A stretch of 64,000 bases of DNA from Methylocaldum szegediense (GTDB lineage: Bacteria; Pseudomonadota; Gammaproteobacteria; Methylococcales; Methylococcaceae). A model generated the notes under the pieces. The model ran no database searches and was not told the DNA's origin. It saw nothing but the letters and a program-made list of their open reading frames with translations. How positions within the stretch are numbered: the first letter of the stretch is position 1; each line of letters starts with the position of its first letter. A program made the position numbers and the translations under genes. The stretch lies in NCBI RefSeq assembly GCF_949769195.1, contig NZ_OX458333.1:1984001-2048000 (forward strand), written 5' to 3'. This document shows, piece by piece, positions 52,902-61,684 of this stretch.

Positions 52902-54620
52902 CTAGTCTCGCTCGACTTGGACCATGATGCTCGTACCCGGCTGGATGTGTTTCTCCACCTTAGAACCGTTCCACTTTCGCAAGTCGGCCACGCTGACTTT
53001 GAAGCGCTTCGAGATCGAAAACAACGTATCCCCCTGCTGAACGGTATATCTGATAGATTGCGACGGTTTAATCCCAGAACTGGCGATCGCAAGCTTCTTG
53101 CCTGCATCCTTGTTCCAAAGCACCAACGTCTGGCCGGCCTTGACGACCCCGTTTTTCACTGATAGGCCATTCCACTTGGCCAGTTGCTCGACGTCAACCG
53201 AGTTCTTCTTTGCTATGGACCAAAGTGTATCCCCTGCTTGGACGGTATAGGTCGACTGCTTGCCTAGTGATGCCGCCGGTTTGCGGCTCGCAGAAGCGAG
53301 CGCAACAGAGTTTTCACTTCTGATTTTGGAAACAATCTTACCATTCGCGGAAACGACCTTACCGTTCGGTTTGGACGCCGCTACTGCAACTCTTCGACGA
53401 CCGCCTCCCTTCTCGGCGCTGTTGCTACTTTTCCCCTTCAGCAGCTTACGGTTTTCATCAACGCGCCTGCTGTAAGTCCCTGTCACTTTCGAATCCCGTG
53501 CAGCAATTAGCTCATCGGCAATCGATGGACGACCTTGATTCGGAGATTGGCTCTGTTGAGCCAGCCGTTCCAACTCCTGCTTAAATTCGCTGATTTTCTT
53601 ATCGGCCGGAATAAATAACCTATAACTTCCCTCTACATCGGCATATCGGTGCTTGAATCCCGGATTCAATTCGTAGAGCTTATCCAGAGATATATCGGCC
53701 GCATCGGCTGCGAGCGCAAGATCCACCTTCGTGTCTATCTTGACTGGTTTGAACAACGCTTCGTTGGGGATATGGTGAAGATCGATTCCATACTGCTCAG
53801 CCTCGGCGAATAGTTTCGCAACGGCCAAAAGGCGAGGAACATAGACCCGTGTTTCTTCCGGCAAATCCAACGACCAAAAGTCGGTGGGCTTATTCCGGGC
53901 TTCGTTTTTCTGAATCGCTCTAGCTACCGCACCCTCGCCGCAGTTGTATGCTGCGATCGCAAGCAACCAATCGCCATTGAAATCCGAATGAAGCTTCTTT
54001 AAGTATTTGATCGCCGCCCGCGTCGAGGCGTAAACATCACGGCGACCATCATAGGAGCGGCTTTGTTTCAGACCGTAAATACGCCCGGTAGAGGGGATGA
54101 ACTGCCATAGACCAGCGGCTTTGGCAGGAGATACCGCATCGGGCTGAAATGCACTTTCGATAACGGGCAATAGTGCCAACTCGCCTGGAACATTGTGCTT
54201 TTCGAACTGCTTGACGATCGAATAGAGAAAAGGTTCGGCCCTTTTCTGCACGCGATCCACGTATCCCGGATGGTTTATAAACCATTCGAGCTCGCGATCG
54301 ATGTCCTCGTGTTCGACGGGAGGCAAACTGTACGAATCGAATAGCCGATCCCAAAGACTGTCATACTCGGCCAGCTTTTTGCCGCCAGTGCGCGACCCTC
54401 CGGCAGCGGACTTGTTCTTCTTCTTAAACCAACGACTCGTACTCTTGGAAATATGGAAAACACGCGATTTTTTGCTCGCAGCCGTTGACGCTGGCTGCAA
54501 ATTGTCGGTTAAACTGTTGTCGTTCTTTGGCTTGCCGGCGTGATGCGTACAGGCACTGAGAGACAAGGCGAAAACTGATGCATAACAGAGAAGCTTTACA
54601 TCGCGTTTTGGCCGTCTCAT
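52902..54620 (-). CDS. mltD: Membrane-bound lytic transglycosylase D
   Basis: This 572-residue lipoprotein cleaves glycan strands. The lipobox is LSLSAC (Cys about 24). The SLT domain has LALLPVIESAFQPDAVSPAKAAGLWQF with the catalytic Glu in VIESAF, followed by AIAAYNCGEGAV. Two LysM repeats occur at the end (YTVQAGDTLWSIAKKNSVDVE and YTVQQGDTLFSISKRFKVSVA), each with a WNG motif. It diverges from the methyltransferase-rnhA-dnaQ operon, the standard gammaproteobacterial arrangement. Confidence 0.93.
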   Translation of the reverse strand: MRRPKRDVKLLCYASVFALSLSACTHHAGKPKNDNSLTDNLQPASTAASKKSRVFHISKSTSRWFKKKNKSAAGGSRTGGKKLAEYDSLWDRLFDSYSLPPVEHEDIDRELEWFINHPGYVDRVQKRAEPFLYSIVKQFEKHNVPGELALLPVIESAFQPDAVSPAKAAGLWQFIPSTGRIYGLKQSRSYDGRRDVYASTRAAIKYLKKLHSDFNGDWLLAIAAYNCGEGAVARAIQKNEARNKPTDFWSLDLPEETRVYVPRLLAVAKLFAEAEQYGIDLHHIPNEALFKPVKIDTKVDLALAADAADISLDKLYELNPGFKHRYADVEGSYRLFIPADKKISEFKQELERLAQQSQSPNQGRPSIADELIAARDSKVTGTYSRRVDENRKLLKGKSSNSAEKGGGRRRVAVAASKPNGKVVSANGKIVSKIRSENSVALASASRKPAASLGKQSTYTVQAGDTLWSIAKKNSVDVEQLAKWNGLSVKNGVVKAGQTLVLWNKDAGKKLAIASSGIKPSQSIRYTVQQGDTLFSISKRFKVSVADLRKWNGSKVEKHIQPGTSIMVQVERD

Positions 54621-54680
54621 CGTGTCTACCTCAGAGTTCGAAATCGGGTGCTTTATAGCGGCATACCACCAGTTTAGTCA

Positions 54681-55424
54681 ATGAAAACAAAACGCGCGCC
54701 GTCACCCCACCTTCGCCAGCTATTTCTGGAGTGGTATCACGCCACAACTCTAGGACAGATATTGCAGACCATTGAGGCATCCTACCTCCAGGCTTGTATA
54801 AATCCTACTTTCAACCAGAGGATTTTACAAGTCGGCCGACTGGGATGCGAAAATTTGTATATCGATGAGACGAATATCCATAACTTCGTCCTTGTAAACA
54901 CCGAGCCCAGAGGCGAGCCGTATGCCAAACACGTCATCACGGCCTCTCCCGACGCTTTGCCCGTCGCCACCGCGAGCATCGACATCCTGCTACTGCCCCA
55001 TGTCATCGACTTCGAAGCCAACAGACATCAGGTCCTGCATGAGGTCGAACGCGTGTTGAAACCTAACGGCCGGCTCTTCATCCTTGGCTTAAATCCGTGG
55101 AGCGTACGCGGCATCCTACAGTATCTTTCACGACGCTCACCGTTTTGGCGGCTGAATTTCATCAGCAGCTACCGTTTATTAGATTGGCTGAGTCTCCTAA
55201 AATTTGATGCTGAGTACAGCGCGGCATTCAACCTCGCTTCATCCAAAGTGATACGAAACCCCAACTCGTTTTTTAGCAAGTCTCGCGCTTATCTTTCGTT
55301 CGCTTTCGGTATTAAGGCGATCAAGAGAACATACACATTGATACCGATCGAGCCGAAGTGGATCGGCACCCCCGATTTGGTACCCGGCCACATGTTCGAG
55401 ACGTTAAAACAAGAGACCCAGTGA
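54681..55424 (+). CDS. SAM-dependent methyltransferase
   Basis: This 247-residue methyltransferase-domain protein is the one regularly found upstream of rnhA in gammaproteobacteria. Motifs include [49 protein letters not shown]. The SAM-binding glycine loop ([14 protein letters not shown]) is degenerate. The substrate is unknown. Its stop overlaps the rnhA start by 4 bp (GTGA). Confidence 0.85.
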   Translation: MKTKRAPSPHLRQLFLEWYHATTLGQILQTIEASYLQACINPTFNQRILQVGRLGCENLYIDETNIHNFVLVNTEPRGEPYAKHVITASPDALPVATASIDILLLPHVIDFEANRHQVLHEVERVLKPNGRLFILGLNPWSVRGILQYLSRRSPFWRLNFISSYRLLDWLSLLKFDAEYSAAFNLASSKVIRNPNSFFSKSRAYLSFAFGIKAIKRTYTLIPIEPKWIGTPDLVPGHMFETLKQETQ

Positions 55425-55903
55425 ATAATACAGTCAACATTTATACTGATGGCGCTTGCCGCGGCAACCCAGGACCCGGCGGGTGGGGCGCAGTACTGAA
55501 ATACAAGGACAAAGAGCGGGAGCTTTACGGAGCGGAACCGAACACCACCAACAATCGCATGGAACTCATGGCGGCGATCAAGGGGCTGGAAGCTCTAAAA
55601 AAGCCGAGCAAAGTCTGCATAACCACAGATTCACTTTATCTACTCAAAGGCATTTCCGAGTGGTTACCGGACTGGATTCGAAGAGGCTGGAAAACCGCTG
55701 CAAGAAAGCCGGTCAAAAACGTCGACCTCTGGCAGCGTCTCGTTGCCGCCCAGCAGCAACATAGCATTGAATGGAAGTGGATCAAGGGACATGCCGGTCA
55801 TGTTGAGAATGAACGAGCCGACGCGCTCGCTAACCGCGCGATAGATGAACTCTTAAAATCCGCGCCAAAACAGAGCACGACTCATGCGACAGGTCGTACT
55901 TGA
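55421..55903 (+). CDS. rnhA: Ribonuclease HI
   Basis: This 160-residue enzyme cleaves RNA in RNA-DNA hybrids. The catalytic acids are visible in [30 protein letters not shown] and [11 protein letters not shown]. It starts with a GTG at 55421 that overlaps the methyltransferase stop. It overlaps dnaQ by 20 bp, so the two are tightly coupled. Confidence 0.96.
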   Translation: MNNTVNIYTDGACRGNPGPGGWGAVLKYKDKERELYGAEPNTTNNRMELMAAIKGLEALKKPSKVCITTDSLYLLKGISEWLPDWIRRGWKTAARKPVKNVDLWQRLVAAQQQHSIEWKWIKGHAGHVENERADALANRAIDELLKSAPKQSTTHATGRT

Positions 55904-56597
55904 TACCGAAACCACGGGGCTCGACCCGGCGGAAGGACATCGCATCATCGAAATCGGCTGCGTGGAACTCGTCAATCGTCGCCTGACGGGAAATCGCTTT
56001 CACGTCTACCTTAACCCCGAGCGAGACATCGACCCCGGAGCCGTCGAGGTCCATGGGTTAAGCTCCGAATTTTTGGCCGATAAACCTCGTTTTGCTGATG
56101 TTGCCGAGGACTTTCTGGCGTATATCAAGGGCGCTGAACTCATTATTCACAATGCCCCGTTCGATATTGGATTTATCGACCACGAATTACAACGACTACC
56201 TGGCGGTCTTGCCAGCGTGACGGAGTATTGCACCGTTCTCGACACACTGGTGCTCGCCAGAAAAAAACACCCCGGACAGCGCAACAACCTGGATGCATTG
56301 TGCAAGCGGTACAATATAGACAATCGGCACCGAGAACTGCACGGAGCGCTGCTTGATGCCGAGATCCTAGCCGAAGTCTACCTAGCGATGACCGGCGGCC
56401 AGACATTGCTGGTATTGGAACCGGAGTCGATAGAAGAGGGTTCCCGCAAATCGCGACAAACATCGAAAATTGCCGTATCAGCGAGTCGCCCGCCGCTTAG
56501 GATCATCCGTTGCAACGAAACGGAATTTCAGGCCCACCTCTCAAGCCTCGAAACCATCCGCAAGGCAAGCAACGGAAAATGTCTTTGGAAAGCCTAA
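55884..56597 (+). CDS. dnaQ: DNA polymerase III epsilon subunit
   Basis: This 237-residue 3'-5' proofreading exonuclease has Exo[13 protein letters not shown], Exo[16 protein letters not shown] and Exo[20 protein letters not shown]. The C-terminal tail that binds the polymerase follows. Length and gene order (rnhA-dnaQ) are standard. It starts inside the end of rnhA. Confidence 0.95.
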   Translation: MRQVVLDTETTGLDPAEGHRIIEIGCVELVNRRLTGNRFHVYLNPERDIDPGAVEVHGLSSEFLADKPRFADVAEDFLAYIKGAELIIHNAPFDIGFIDHELQRLPGGLASVTEYCTVLDTLVLARKKHPGQRNNLDALCKRYNIDNRHRELHGALLDAEILAEVYLAMTGGQTLLVLEPESIEEGSRKSRQTSKIAVSASRPPLRIIRCNETEFQAHLSSLETIRKASNGKCLWKA

Positions 56598-56661
56598 AAT
56601 AAAGAAGCTCCTAACGATTGGATTCCATTCGCGCCTCTCGACAAGGCTTAGGAGAGAGTTG

Positions 56662-56693
56662 GACAAGTCTGTCCTGAACTGGTCGAAGGATTT
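56662..56693. repeat. REP-like repeat unit
   Basis: GGACAAGTCTGTCCTGAACTGGTCGAAGGA resembles one arm of the GCCCTTCGACxxGTTCAGGACAG unit seen at 2161-2241. It lies between dnaQ and tRNA-Ser. Confidence 0.4.
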
Positions 56694-56771
56694 ACGGAGC
56701 TTCCTAAGATAGAACAGATAGAACCAAGAATACTTATGCGTTATTCTTATAAAGTGAATGGTTAATCTTAA

Positions 56772-56861
56772 GGAGAGGTGGCTGAGTGGTTTAAAGCGGC
56801 GGTCTTGAAAACCGTTGACGGTTGATCCCGTCCGGGGGTTCGAATCCCTCCCTCTCCGCCA
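56772..56861 (+). tRNA. tRNA-Ser(TGA)
   Basis: This 90-nt class II tRNA has acceptor GGAGAGG/CCTCTCC, anticodon stem GCGGT/ACCGT-like with loop CTTGAAA giving TGA, a long variable arm, the T loop GTTCGAATC and an encoded CCA. Confidence 0.97.
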
Positions 56862-56902
56862 GATCACAGTTAAGTGCTAGCTCAGTCTTCACCATTGACC
56901 TT

Positions 56903-57550
56903 ATGATCGGCATCCTTCTGGTAGATGATCATGAACTCGTCCGAACGGGTATCGAGCACCTACTGAATGAAGCCGAGAACATGAAGGTAATCGGGATAGC
57001 ACGCTCGGGTGAGGAAGCGATAGAGCAAACCGACCGGTTGAGTCCCGACGTGATTGTGATGGATGTCAACATGCCGGGTATTGGAGGAATAGAAGCGTGC
57101 CGAAAGATCAGTCAAAAGCACCCGCAGATAAAAATCGTCGCTTTGAGTGTGTACACTGACGGGCCGTTTCCACACCAACTTCTGAACCTGGGCGCACACG
57201 GTTATGTCTCGAAGAGTTGTCCTATCCACGAACTGATCAATGCCATTCTGACGGTCTCCGAGGGCAAACGCTATCTCAGCCAAGACGTTGCCTGTAAGAT
57301 GGCATTAGCCAAGCTGCCGGATCAATCCTCGTCACCCTTTAACAATTTGTCCTACCGCGAACTGCAAGTTGTCGTCATGACGCTCCAAGGTCGATCGATA
57401 CAGGACATGGCGGATATGCTCACGATCAGTCCCAAAACGGTAAATACCTACCGGTATCGTGCATATGACAAACTCGCCGTCAAAAATGACGTTGAACTGA
57501 CGCGACTGGCGGCACGATATGATTTTATTAGTGACGCCCCCATTCGATGA
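56903..57550 (+). CDS. GacA/UvrY-like response regulator
   Basis: This 215-residue regulator has a receiver (ILLVDDHELVRTGIEHLL, with the phospho-Asp in IVMDVNMPG) and a C-terminal LuxR-type helix-turn-helix (LSYRELQVVVMTLQGRSIQDMADMLTISPKTVNTYRYRAYDKL). The architecture is that of GacA/UvrY, which switches on Csr-type small RNAs. The start at 56903 fits the family N terminus; the longer frame runs back into tRNA-Ser. No kinase gene is adjacent; the usual uvrC-pgsA neighbours are absent because an integrated element follows tRNA-Leu. Confidence 0.88.
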   Translation: MIGILLVDDHELVRTGIEHLLNEAENMKVIGIARSGEEAIEQTDRLSPDVIVMDVNMPGIGGIEACRKISQKHPQIKIVALSVYTDGPFPHQLLNLGAHGYVSKSCPIHELINAILTVSEGKRYLSQDVACKMALAKLPDQSSSPFNNLSYRELQVVVMTLQGRSIQDMADMLTISPKTVNTYRYRAYDKLAVKNDVELTRLAARYDFISDAPIR

Positions 57551-57566
57551 GGATTCACGACCATTT

Positions 57567-57654
57567 GCCTCGGTGGTGGAATAGGTAGACACACAGGACT
57601 TAAAATCCTGCGCCCTAACACGGCGTGCCGGTTCGATTCCGGCCCGAGGCACCA
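57567..57654 (+). tRNA. tRNA-Leu(TAA), integration site
   Basis: This 88-nt class II tRNA has acceptor GCCTCGG/CCGAGGC, anticodon loop ACTTAAAAT with TAA, a long variable arm, the T loop GTTCGATTC and an encoded CCA. A P4-type integrase gene begins 183 bp downstream, so the 3' end of this gene is the likely attachment site (attL). Confidence 0.96.
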
Positions 57655-57752
57655 TTCACCAGTCCCAGCGCGTTTCATATTATCTAAAATCCTCAAAAAA
57701 ACATCCACTTAGCCCATAGATTAGTCTCAGGGTATTTCACTGAATCCCACTG

Positions 57753-57831
57753 AATACCATCCGCCTGATGGTATTTATGATGGTCTCTGTTGTCTGCTAT
57801 CTTTGCATACCATCATTGTTGTTGATGGTAT
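57753..57831 (+). promoter_or_regulatory. Repeated ATACCATC/GATGGTAT palindromes before the integrase
   Basis: Two inverted repeats lie just upstream of the integrase: AATACCATC-CGCCT-GATGGTATT (57753-57775) and ATACCATC-(9)-GATGGTAT (57807-57831). The second ends 6 bp before the start codon. They could be integrase arm sites, excisionase sites or operators for autoregulation. Confidence 0.6.
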
Positions 57832-57837
57832 TTAAAA

Positions 57838-59025
57838 ATGCTGAGTGACACTGCTGTACGCCGCGCCAACCCGAAAGAAAAGCCTTATAAACTGACTGAT
57901 GAAAAGGGGCTGTATCTTCTTGTGACTCCATCGGGCGGTAAGCTCTGGCGGATAAACTATCGTTTCGAGGGGAGGCAGAAAACGCTTGCTCTCGGAAGTT
58001 TTCCCGATGTCTCGCTTAAGCGGGCGCGCGAAAAGCGGGATGAAGCACGCACCCTGCTCGCCGAAGGTATCGATCCAAGCTTACATAAAAAGGCAACCAA
58101 AGCCGCCGAGTCCGATAGTTTTGAGGCTGTCGCGCGGGAGTGGCATTTAAAGTTTTCTTCGGGTTGGACGCCGCTACACGCGGAACGAATCCTCCGCCGC
58201 TTCGAGCGGGACATTTTTCCGTGGTTGGGTAAGCTGCCGATCAGGGAGATAAACGCCCCTGAACTTCTCGCGGTGCTTAGGCGCATCGAAGACCGCGGCG
58301 CGATGGAAACGGCACACCGGGCGCTGCAATACTGCGGACAGATTTTTCGTTATGCAATCGCGACCGGGCGGGCCGATCGCGATATTTCCGCCGACTTAAA
58401 AGGGGCGCTCGCGCCGGTTAAGCGCAAGCATTTTGCTGCGGTGACTGAGCCGGGAAAGATAGCTGAGTTATTGCGCGTGATCGATAGCTATGAGGGCACG
58501 TTTATTGTTAAATGCGCCTTAAGGCTGGCTCCCTTGGTGTTCGTCCGTCCCGGCGAACTGCGAACGGCAGAATGGTCCCATATCGACCTGGACGCGGCAG
58601 AATGGCGTTACCTTGTAACAAAAACTGAAACTCCGCATATTGTGCCGCTAGCGACTCAGGCTGTCGAAATCCTAAGAGCGCTTTACGCATTGACCGGCTC
58701 GGGGCGCTACGTGTTCCCATGTGCTCGGGTACTGGACGGTTCTCGCCCAATGAGCGAAAACGCAATTTTGGCCGCTTTGCGGCGTATGGGGTACAGCAAG
58801 GAGGAAATGACCGGGCACGGCTTTCGCGCGCTGGCCCGTACGGTACTGGATGAAGTCTTAGGCTTTCGTCCCGATTTCATCGAGCATCAGCTTGCGCACG
58901 CCGTGCGTGATCCGAACGGGCGGGCCTATAACAGAACGAAGCACTTGGAAGAGCGCCGAAAGATGATGCAGGCTTGGGCTGACTACCTGGACACTTTAAG
59001 AGAGGGCGCGCGAAAAGCGGGATGA
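57838..59025 (+). CDS. P4-type tyrosine integrase
   Basis: This 395-residue recombinase inserts and excises the element. A DUF4102 arm-binding domain (LTDEKGLYLLVTPSGGKLWRINYRFEGRQKTLALGSFPDV) leads to a SAM-like core-binding domain. The catalytic domain follows with Arg in VRPGELRTAEW, the HxxR motif in GHGFRALART, His in IEHQLAHAV and Tyr in GRAYNRTKHLEERR. All catalytic residues are present. Its last seven codons (EGARKAG) are encoded by a second, out-of-frame copy of a 37-bp stretch from its own 5' part, so the natural C terminus has been replaced. It has no clear ribosome binding site. Confidence 0.93.
   Translation: MLSDTAVRRANPKEKPYKLTDEKGLYLLVTPSGGKLWRINYRFEGRQKTLALGSFPDVSLKRAREKRDEARTLLAEGIDPSLHKKATKAAESDSFEAVAREWHLKFSSGWTPLHAERILRRFERDIFPWLGKLPIREINAPELLAVLRRIEDRGAMETAHRALQYCGQIFRYAIATGRADRDISADLKGALAPVKRKHFAAVTEPGKIAELLRVIDSYEGTFIVKCALRLAPLVFVRPGELRTAEWSHIDLDAAEWRYLVTKTETPHIVPLATQAVEILRALYALTGSGRYVFPCARVLDGSRPMSENAILAALRRMGYSKEEMTGHGFRALARTVLDEVLGFRPDFIEHQLAHAVRDPNGRAYNRTKHLEERRKMMQAWADYLDTLREGARKAG
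58022..58058 (+). repeat. 37-bp direct repeat, copy 1 (inside integrase)
   Basis: GGGCGCGCGAAAAGCGGGAT and the bases after it, through CACGC.CCCTGCT, recur at 59004-59040 with one mismatch (36 of 37). Copy 1 encodes RAREKRDEARTLL in the integrase reading frame. Confidence 0.9.
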
Positions 59026-59174
59026 AGCACGCGCCCTGCTGCCCCGCTGTCGAGTGTTTCGAAAGCAGCTTCGATCAATTCCCTGTCTGGGTGCCGCAGG
59101 TCGAGAGCTTCTGCCAATTTTTTAAAAATCTCTTTATATAGCGCTTCTCTGTTGCCAGTTGCTAGCGTTGACAT
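58983..59174 (-). CDS. Small traI-coupled protein, C terminus replaced
   Basis: This 63-residue frame starts at an ATG that overlaps the traI stop (TAATG), a typical coupling signal. Its first 47 residues look like a real helical protein (ALYKEIFKKLAEALDLRHPD, ELIEAAFETLDSG). The last 15 (RVLHPAFRAPSLKVSR) are antisense to the 37-bp repeat and the integrase end, so the native C terminus was lost at the junction near 59041. I do not recognise the family. Confidence 0.5.
   Translation of the reverse strand: MSTLATGNREALYKEIFKKLAEALDLRHPDRELIEAAFETLDSGAAGRVLHPAFRAPSLKVSR
59004..59040 (+). repeat. 37-bp direct repeat, copy 2 (at the integrase end)
   Basis: This copy, 982 bp after the first, is read in a different frame by the integrase (EGARKAG-stop). 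On the other strand it supplies the end of the small ORF at 58983-59174. It marks a rearrangement junction at or near 59041. Confidence 0.9.
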
Positions 59175-61672
59175 TAGCTCATCTCCAGTTCACGCTCGTC
59201 TTCAATTTCGGCTTCGTCTTCGTATTCCATCAGCTCCGTCTCTTGCTCCTGCTCAGGCTCGAAATCGAGCGACGTGCCTTTTTGTCGTGACCGCTCAATT
59301 AGGCTCTCGAGATCGCTTGCCGTGTCGCGATCGGCGTAAACGTGCAGAGTCTCTCTGTGCCTGCTGCTCGCTACATACATCCATTCCCGGTCGGTCATGC
59401 CTTCGCTGACCAAAGCGTAAGCTTTATCGACGGTGGCCCCCTGGCTTTTATGTACACTCACTGCATAGCCGTGCTGCAAATGCTCATACTTCGCCGGATC
59501 AACTCGAACGAGTTGCCCATCGTCGGTTTTTACCTGTAAATAAAAACCTTTTTCGTGTTGCTCGATTCGTTGTATAGTTGCTAAAGTGCCATTCTTTACG
59601 CCGAGTTTTTTTGAGTTTTTTGTAAAAAGAATCCGGTCGCCGCACGCAAACTTTTGTTCGTTCACTTTGAAATCGATGCCCCACAAAAAACCGGATTTGC
59701 GCATTTCCTGCCGGGCTAGTTCGTTGAGTTGCCTTACTTCTGCGCGAGTGCCGGCGAGCATAAGCGACTCGCCGGGCTTGAGCGGGTCCCGCTCTGCTGC
59801 CCACCGCAAAACCATGGCTTTCATTGCTGCGGCTTTGTCAGTTTCGGCGTGCAGTCCGCCCGATTTCCGCAGTGCTTCAAGCGCTTCTGCGGCTTGACCG
59901 GCGGCCAAAGCGTTGACCATCGCTCGGTCTTCTAACGTTTTTTGACGACGTATGTCGTGCAATTCCGCCGCTCCAAACGTGCCTTGCAAAGCTTTAAACG
60001 CGCCGCCCGCATCGATAGCTTGCAGCTGCCTCGCATCGCCAACTAGCACTACTTTCGCGCCGGCTGACTCGGCATGTTTTAGTAACGTCGACATTTGCCG
60101 AGAGCCGATCATTCCAGCTTCGTCGATAACAACAATGTCTTTGTTCGATAACGCTTTTTCGCCGGCCTGTAGCTCGTGCAACAGGCTATGTAGTGTCTGG
60201 CTTTTTATTCCCGCCGACTCTTCCAAGCCTTGAGCCGCCTTGCCAGCTAGCGCGGCACCGGTGACCCGAAAGCCGGCGTCTTGCCAAGCGATCCGAGCAG
60301 CCCGAAGCATAGTGCTTTTCCCCGTTCCTGCGCCGCCTTGGACGAGTGCTATGCCTGCGCTTTGGCATATATGCTGAACAGCTTTTTGTTGCTCGTTACT
60401 AAGCGAAAAGCCGTTTTGCGCTTCGAATTTTTTTAGTGCCGCTTCGATATTTTTGTTACGTAACACGAATTGATTTTCGGCAGCGAGACTTGCAGCGCTG
60501 TTGATCATGTCGCTCTCGACTTTTCGCATTTCCCTTGTCGTAAAAAATATTTCGCCCGTCCGTCCGTCGCGCAGCCTGACGATCTCTGGCCCGTGCAAGA
60601 GTTCGTCGGCGAGCATTTCAACCCGCGCCAGTCCGCCGCCTGCGGTCTGGCACTCGACTGCTAAAGCGCGAAGCAAGTCTTTCCGCTTAAACGTGCTTTG
60701 CTGCTGCGTCAGTTTGCGCAAAAGCTCAGTTGTATCAATCTCTTTTTGCGCCGGCTGGGCTTTTGCGATGTTGTGAACCGACTCTGCCGTAAAGCCGTGT
60801 TCGGCCGCTTCTTTCGACCAGCGTTTAGGCAGCTCAGCGCGGTCGGTAGCTTGCTTGCTGCTGCGAGTGCTGAGTGCTGCAATCTCAGCCGATTTAGCGG
60901 ATTCTATGCCGCGCTCGGCTAGTGCCGCTTCGATTTGTGATCTTCTCGAGCTCCACTGCTTGCAGAGCTCGTCTGGCACGTGAGCGACTTTAAAGCTGTC
61001 TTTATCTGCTTGGATTTCATAGCCGAGTTCGCGCAGTTGCTCTGCGAGTTGAGCGCGGTAAATCGCTCCGAGCATCATTTTGTGTCGAAAAATATCGCTT
61101 GCCTCGATCGCGCCGAACGTGCCGTCCGACCTGCGGGCGAGGTTTGCGATGATGCTGTGTGTGTGAAGGTCGGGGTCCCCAGCGCGGCTCGTGCCGTGTT
61201 GGAACGTCGCGGCTACCATTTCAACGTTTTCAACTTCTGCCCCGCCCTTCCCGCGACGCCCCATCAACAAGTTTTTTTGTATATATAAAAGCGTCGCTTC
61301 GACTGCTTTTTGTTGCGCCACCTCGATTTCCGTCCGACGCTCGGCGTCGGCTGTGGCCCAAATTGCGGAAACGGATTTGGGTGCGCTGAACGTCAAATCG
61401 TATCCCGGCCGCCTGCCGCCGTTGCCGCCGGCTCGCCCCAGCTGCTCGCCTGTGCTTGGATGCCGGCCGGCTAATACCGCCTCGAAGTCTTCGCGTTTGT
61501 ATTTGTTCAGCCCCAGCGCCTCGGCTCCTGCGCCAAACCATTTCCCCGCCCTCTCCCCGCCTTCCGAATAATAATCTTCGGGCCTGTTGAACGCGTCAGC
61601 TTCGCCTTCTGCGTACGCCGCGATATCTTTCGGACTTCCTTTTGATGATGATAGGCCGTTGATCGATAGCAT
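59174..61672 (-). CDS. MobF relaxase-helicase (TrwC/TraI)
   Basis: This 832-residue conjugative relaxase nicks the element's origin of transfer and unwinds the strand. The N-terminal relaxase domain (about 1-290) has the Tyr pair DYYSE (about 34-35) and the histidine triad HGTSRAGDPDLHTHSIIAN (about 170). A RecD/AAA_30-type helicase follows (about 430-800), with Walker A GGAGTGKSTML, Walker B VVIDEAGMIGS, QxxR VLVGDARQLQAI and GYAVSVHKSQGATVDKAYAL. The tail is acidic. It lies 12 bp downstream of the coupling protein gene in one operon. It is most like the IncW TrwC group. Confidence 0.93.
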   Translation of the reverse strand: MLSINGLSSSKGSPKDIAAYAEGEADAFNRPEDYYSEGGERAGKWFGAGAEALGLNKYKREDFEAVLAGRHPSTGEQLGRAGGNGGRRPGYDLTFSAPKSVSAIWATADAERRTEIEVAQQKAVEATLLYIQKNLLMGRRGKGGAEVENVEMVAATFQHGTSRAGDPDLHTHSIIANLARRSDGTFGAIEASDIFRHKMMLGAIYRAQLAEQLRELGYEIQADKDSFKVAHVPDELCKQWSSRRSQIEAALAERGIESAKSAEIAALSTRSSKQATDRAELPKRWSKEAAEHGFTAESVHNIAKAQPAQKEIDTTELLRKLTQQQSTFKRKDLLRALAVECQTAGGGLARVEMLADELLHGPEIVRLRDGRTGEIFFTTREMRKVESDMINSAASLAAENQFVLRNKNIEAALKKFEAQNGFSLSNEQQKAVQHICQSAGIALVQGGAGTGKSTMLRAARIAWQDAGFRVTGAALAGKAAQGLEESAGIKSQTLHSLLHELQAGEKALSNKDIVVIDEAGMIGSRQMSTLLKHAESAGAKVVLVGDARQLQAIDAGGAFKALQGTFGAAELHDIRRQKTLEDRAMVNALAAGQAAEALEALRKSGGLHAETDKAAAMKAMVLRWAAERDPLKPGESLMLAGTRAEVRQLNELARQEMRKSGFLWGIDFKVNEQKFACGDRILFTKNSKKLGVKNGTLATIQRIEQHEKGFYLQVKTDDGQLVRVDPAKYEHLQHGYAVSVHKSQGATVDKAYALVSEGMTDREWMYVASSRHRETLHVYADRDTASDLESLIERSRQKGTSLDFEPEQEQETELMEYEDEAEIEDERELEMS

Positions 61673-61684
61673 TTTTTGCTCCTT

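Noticed and set aside
57753-57831. CRISPR array
   Set aside because: The repeated ATACCATC/GATGGTAT units are too short, too few and irregularly spaced, and no cas gene is present anywhere in the window.
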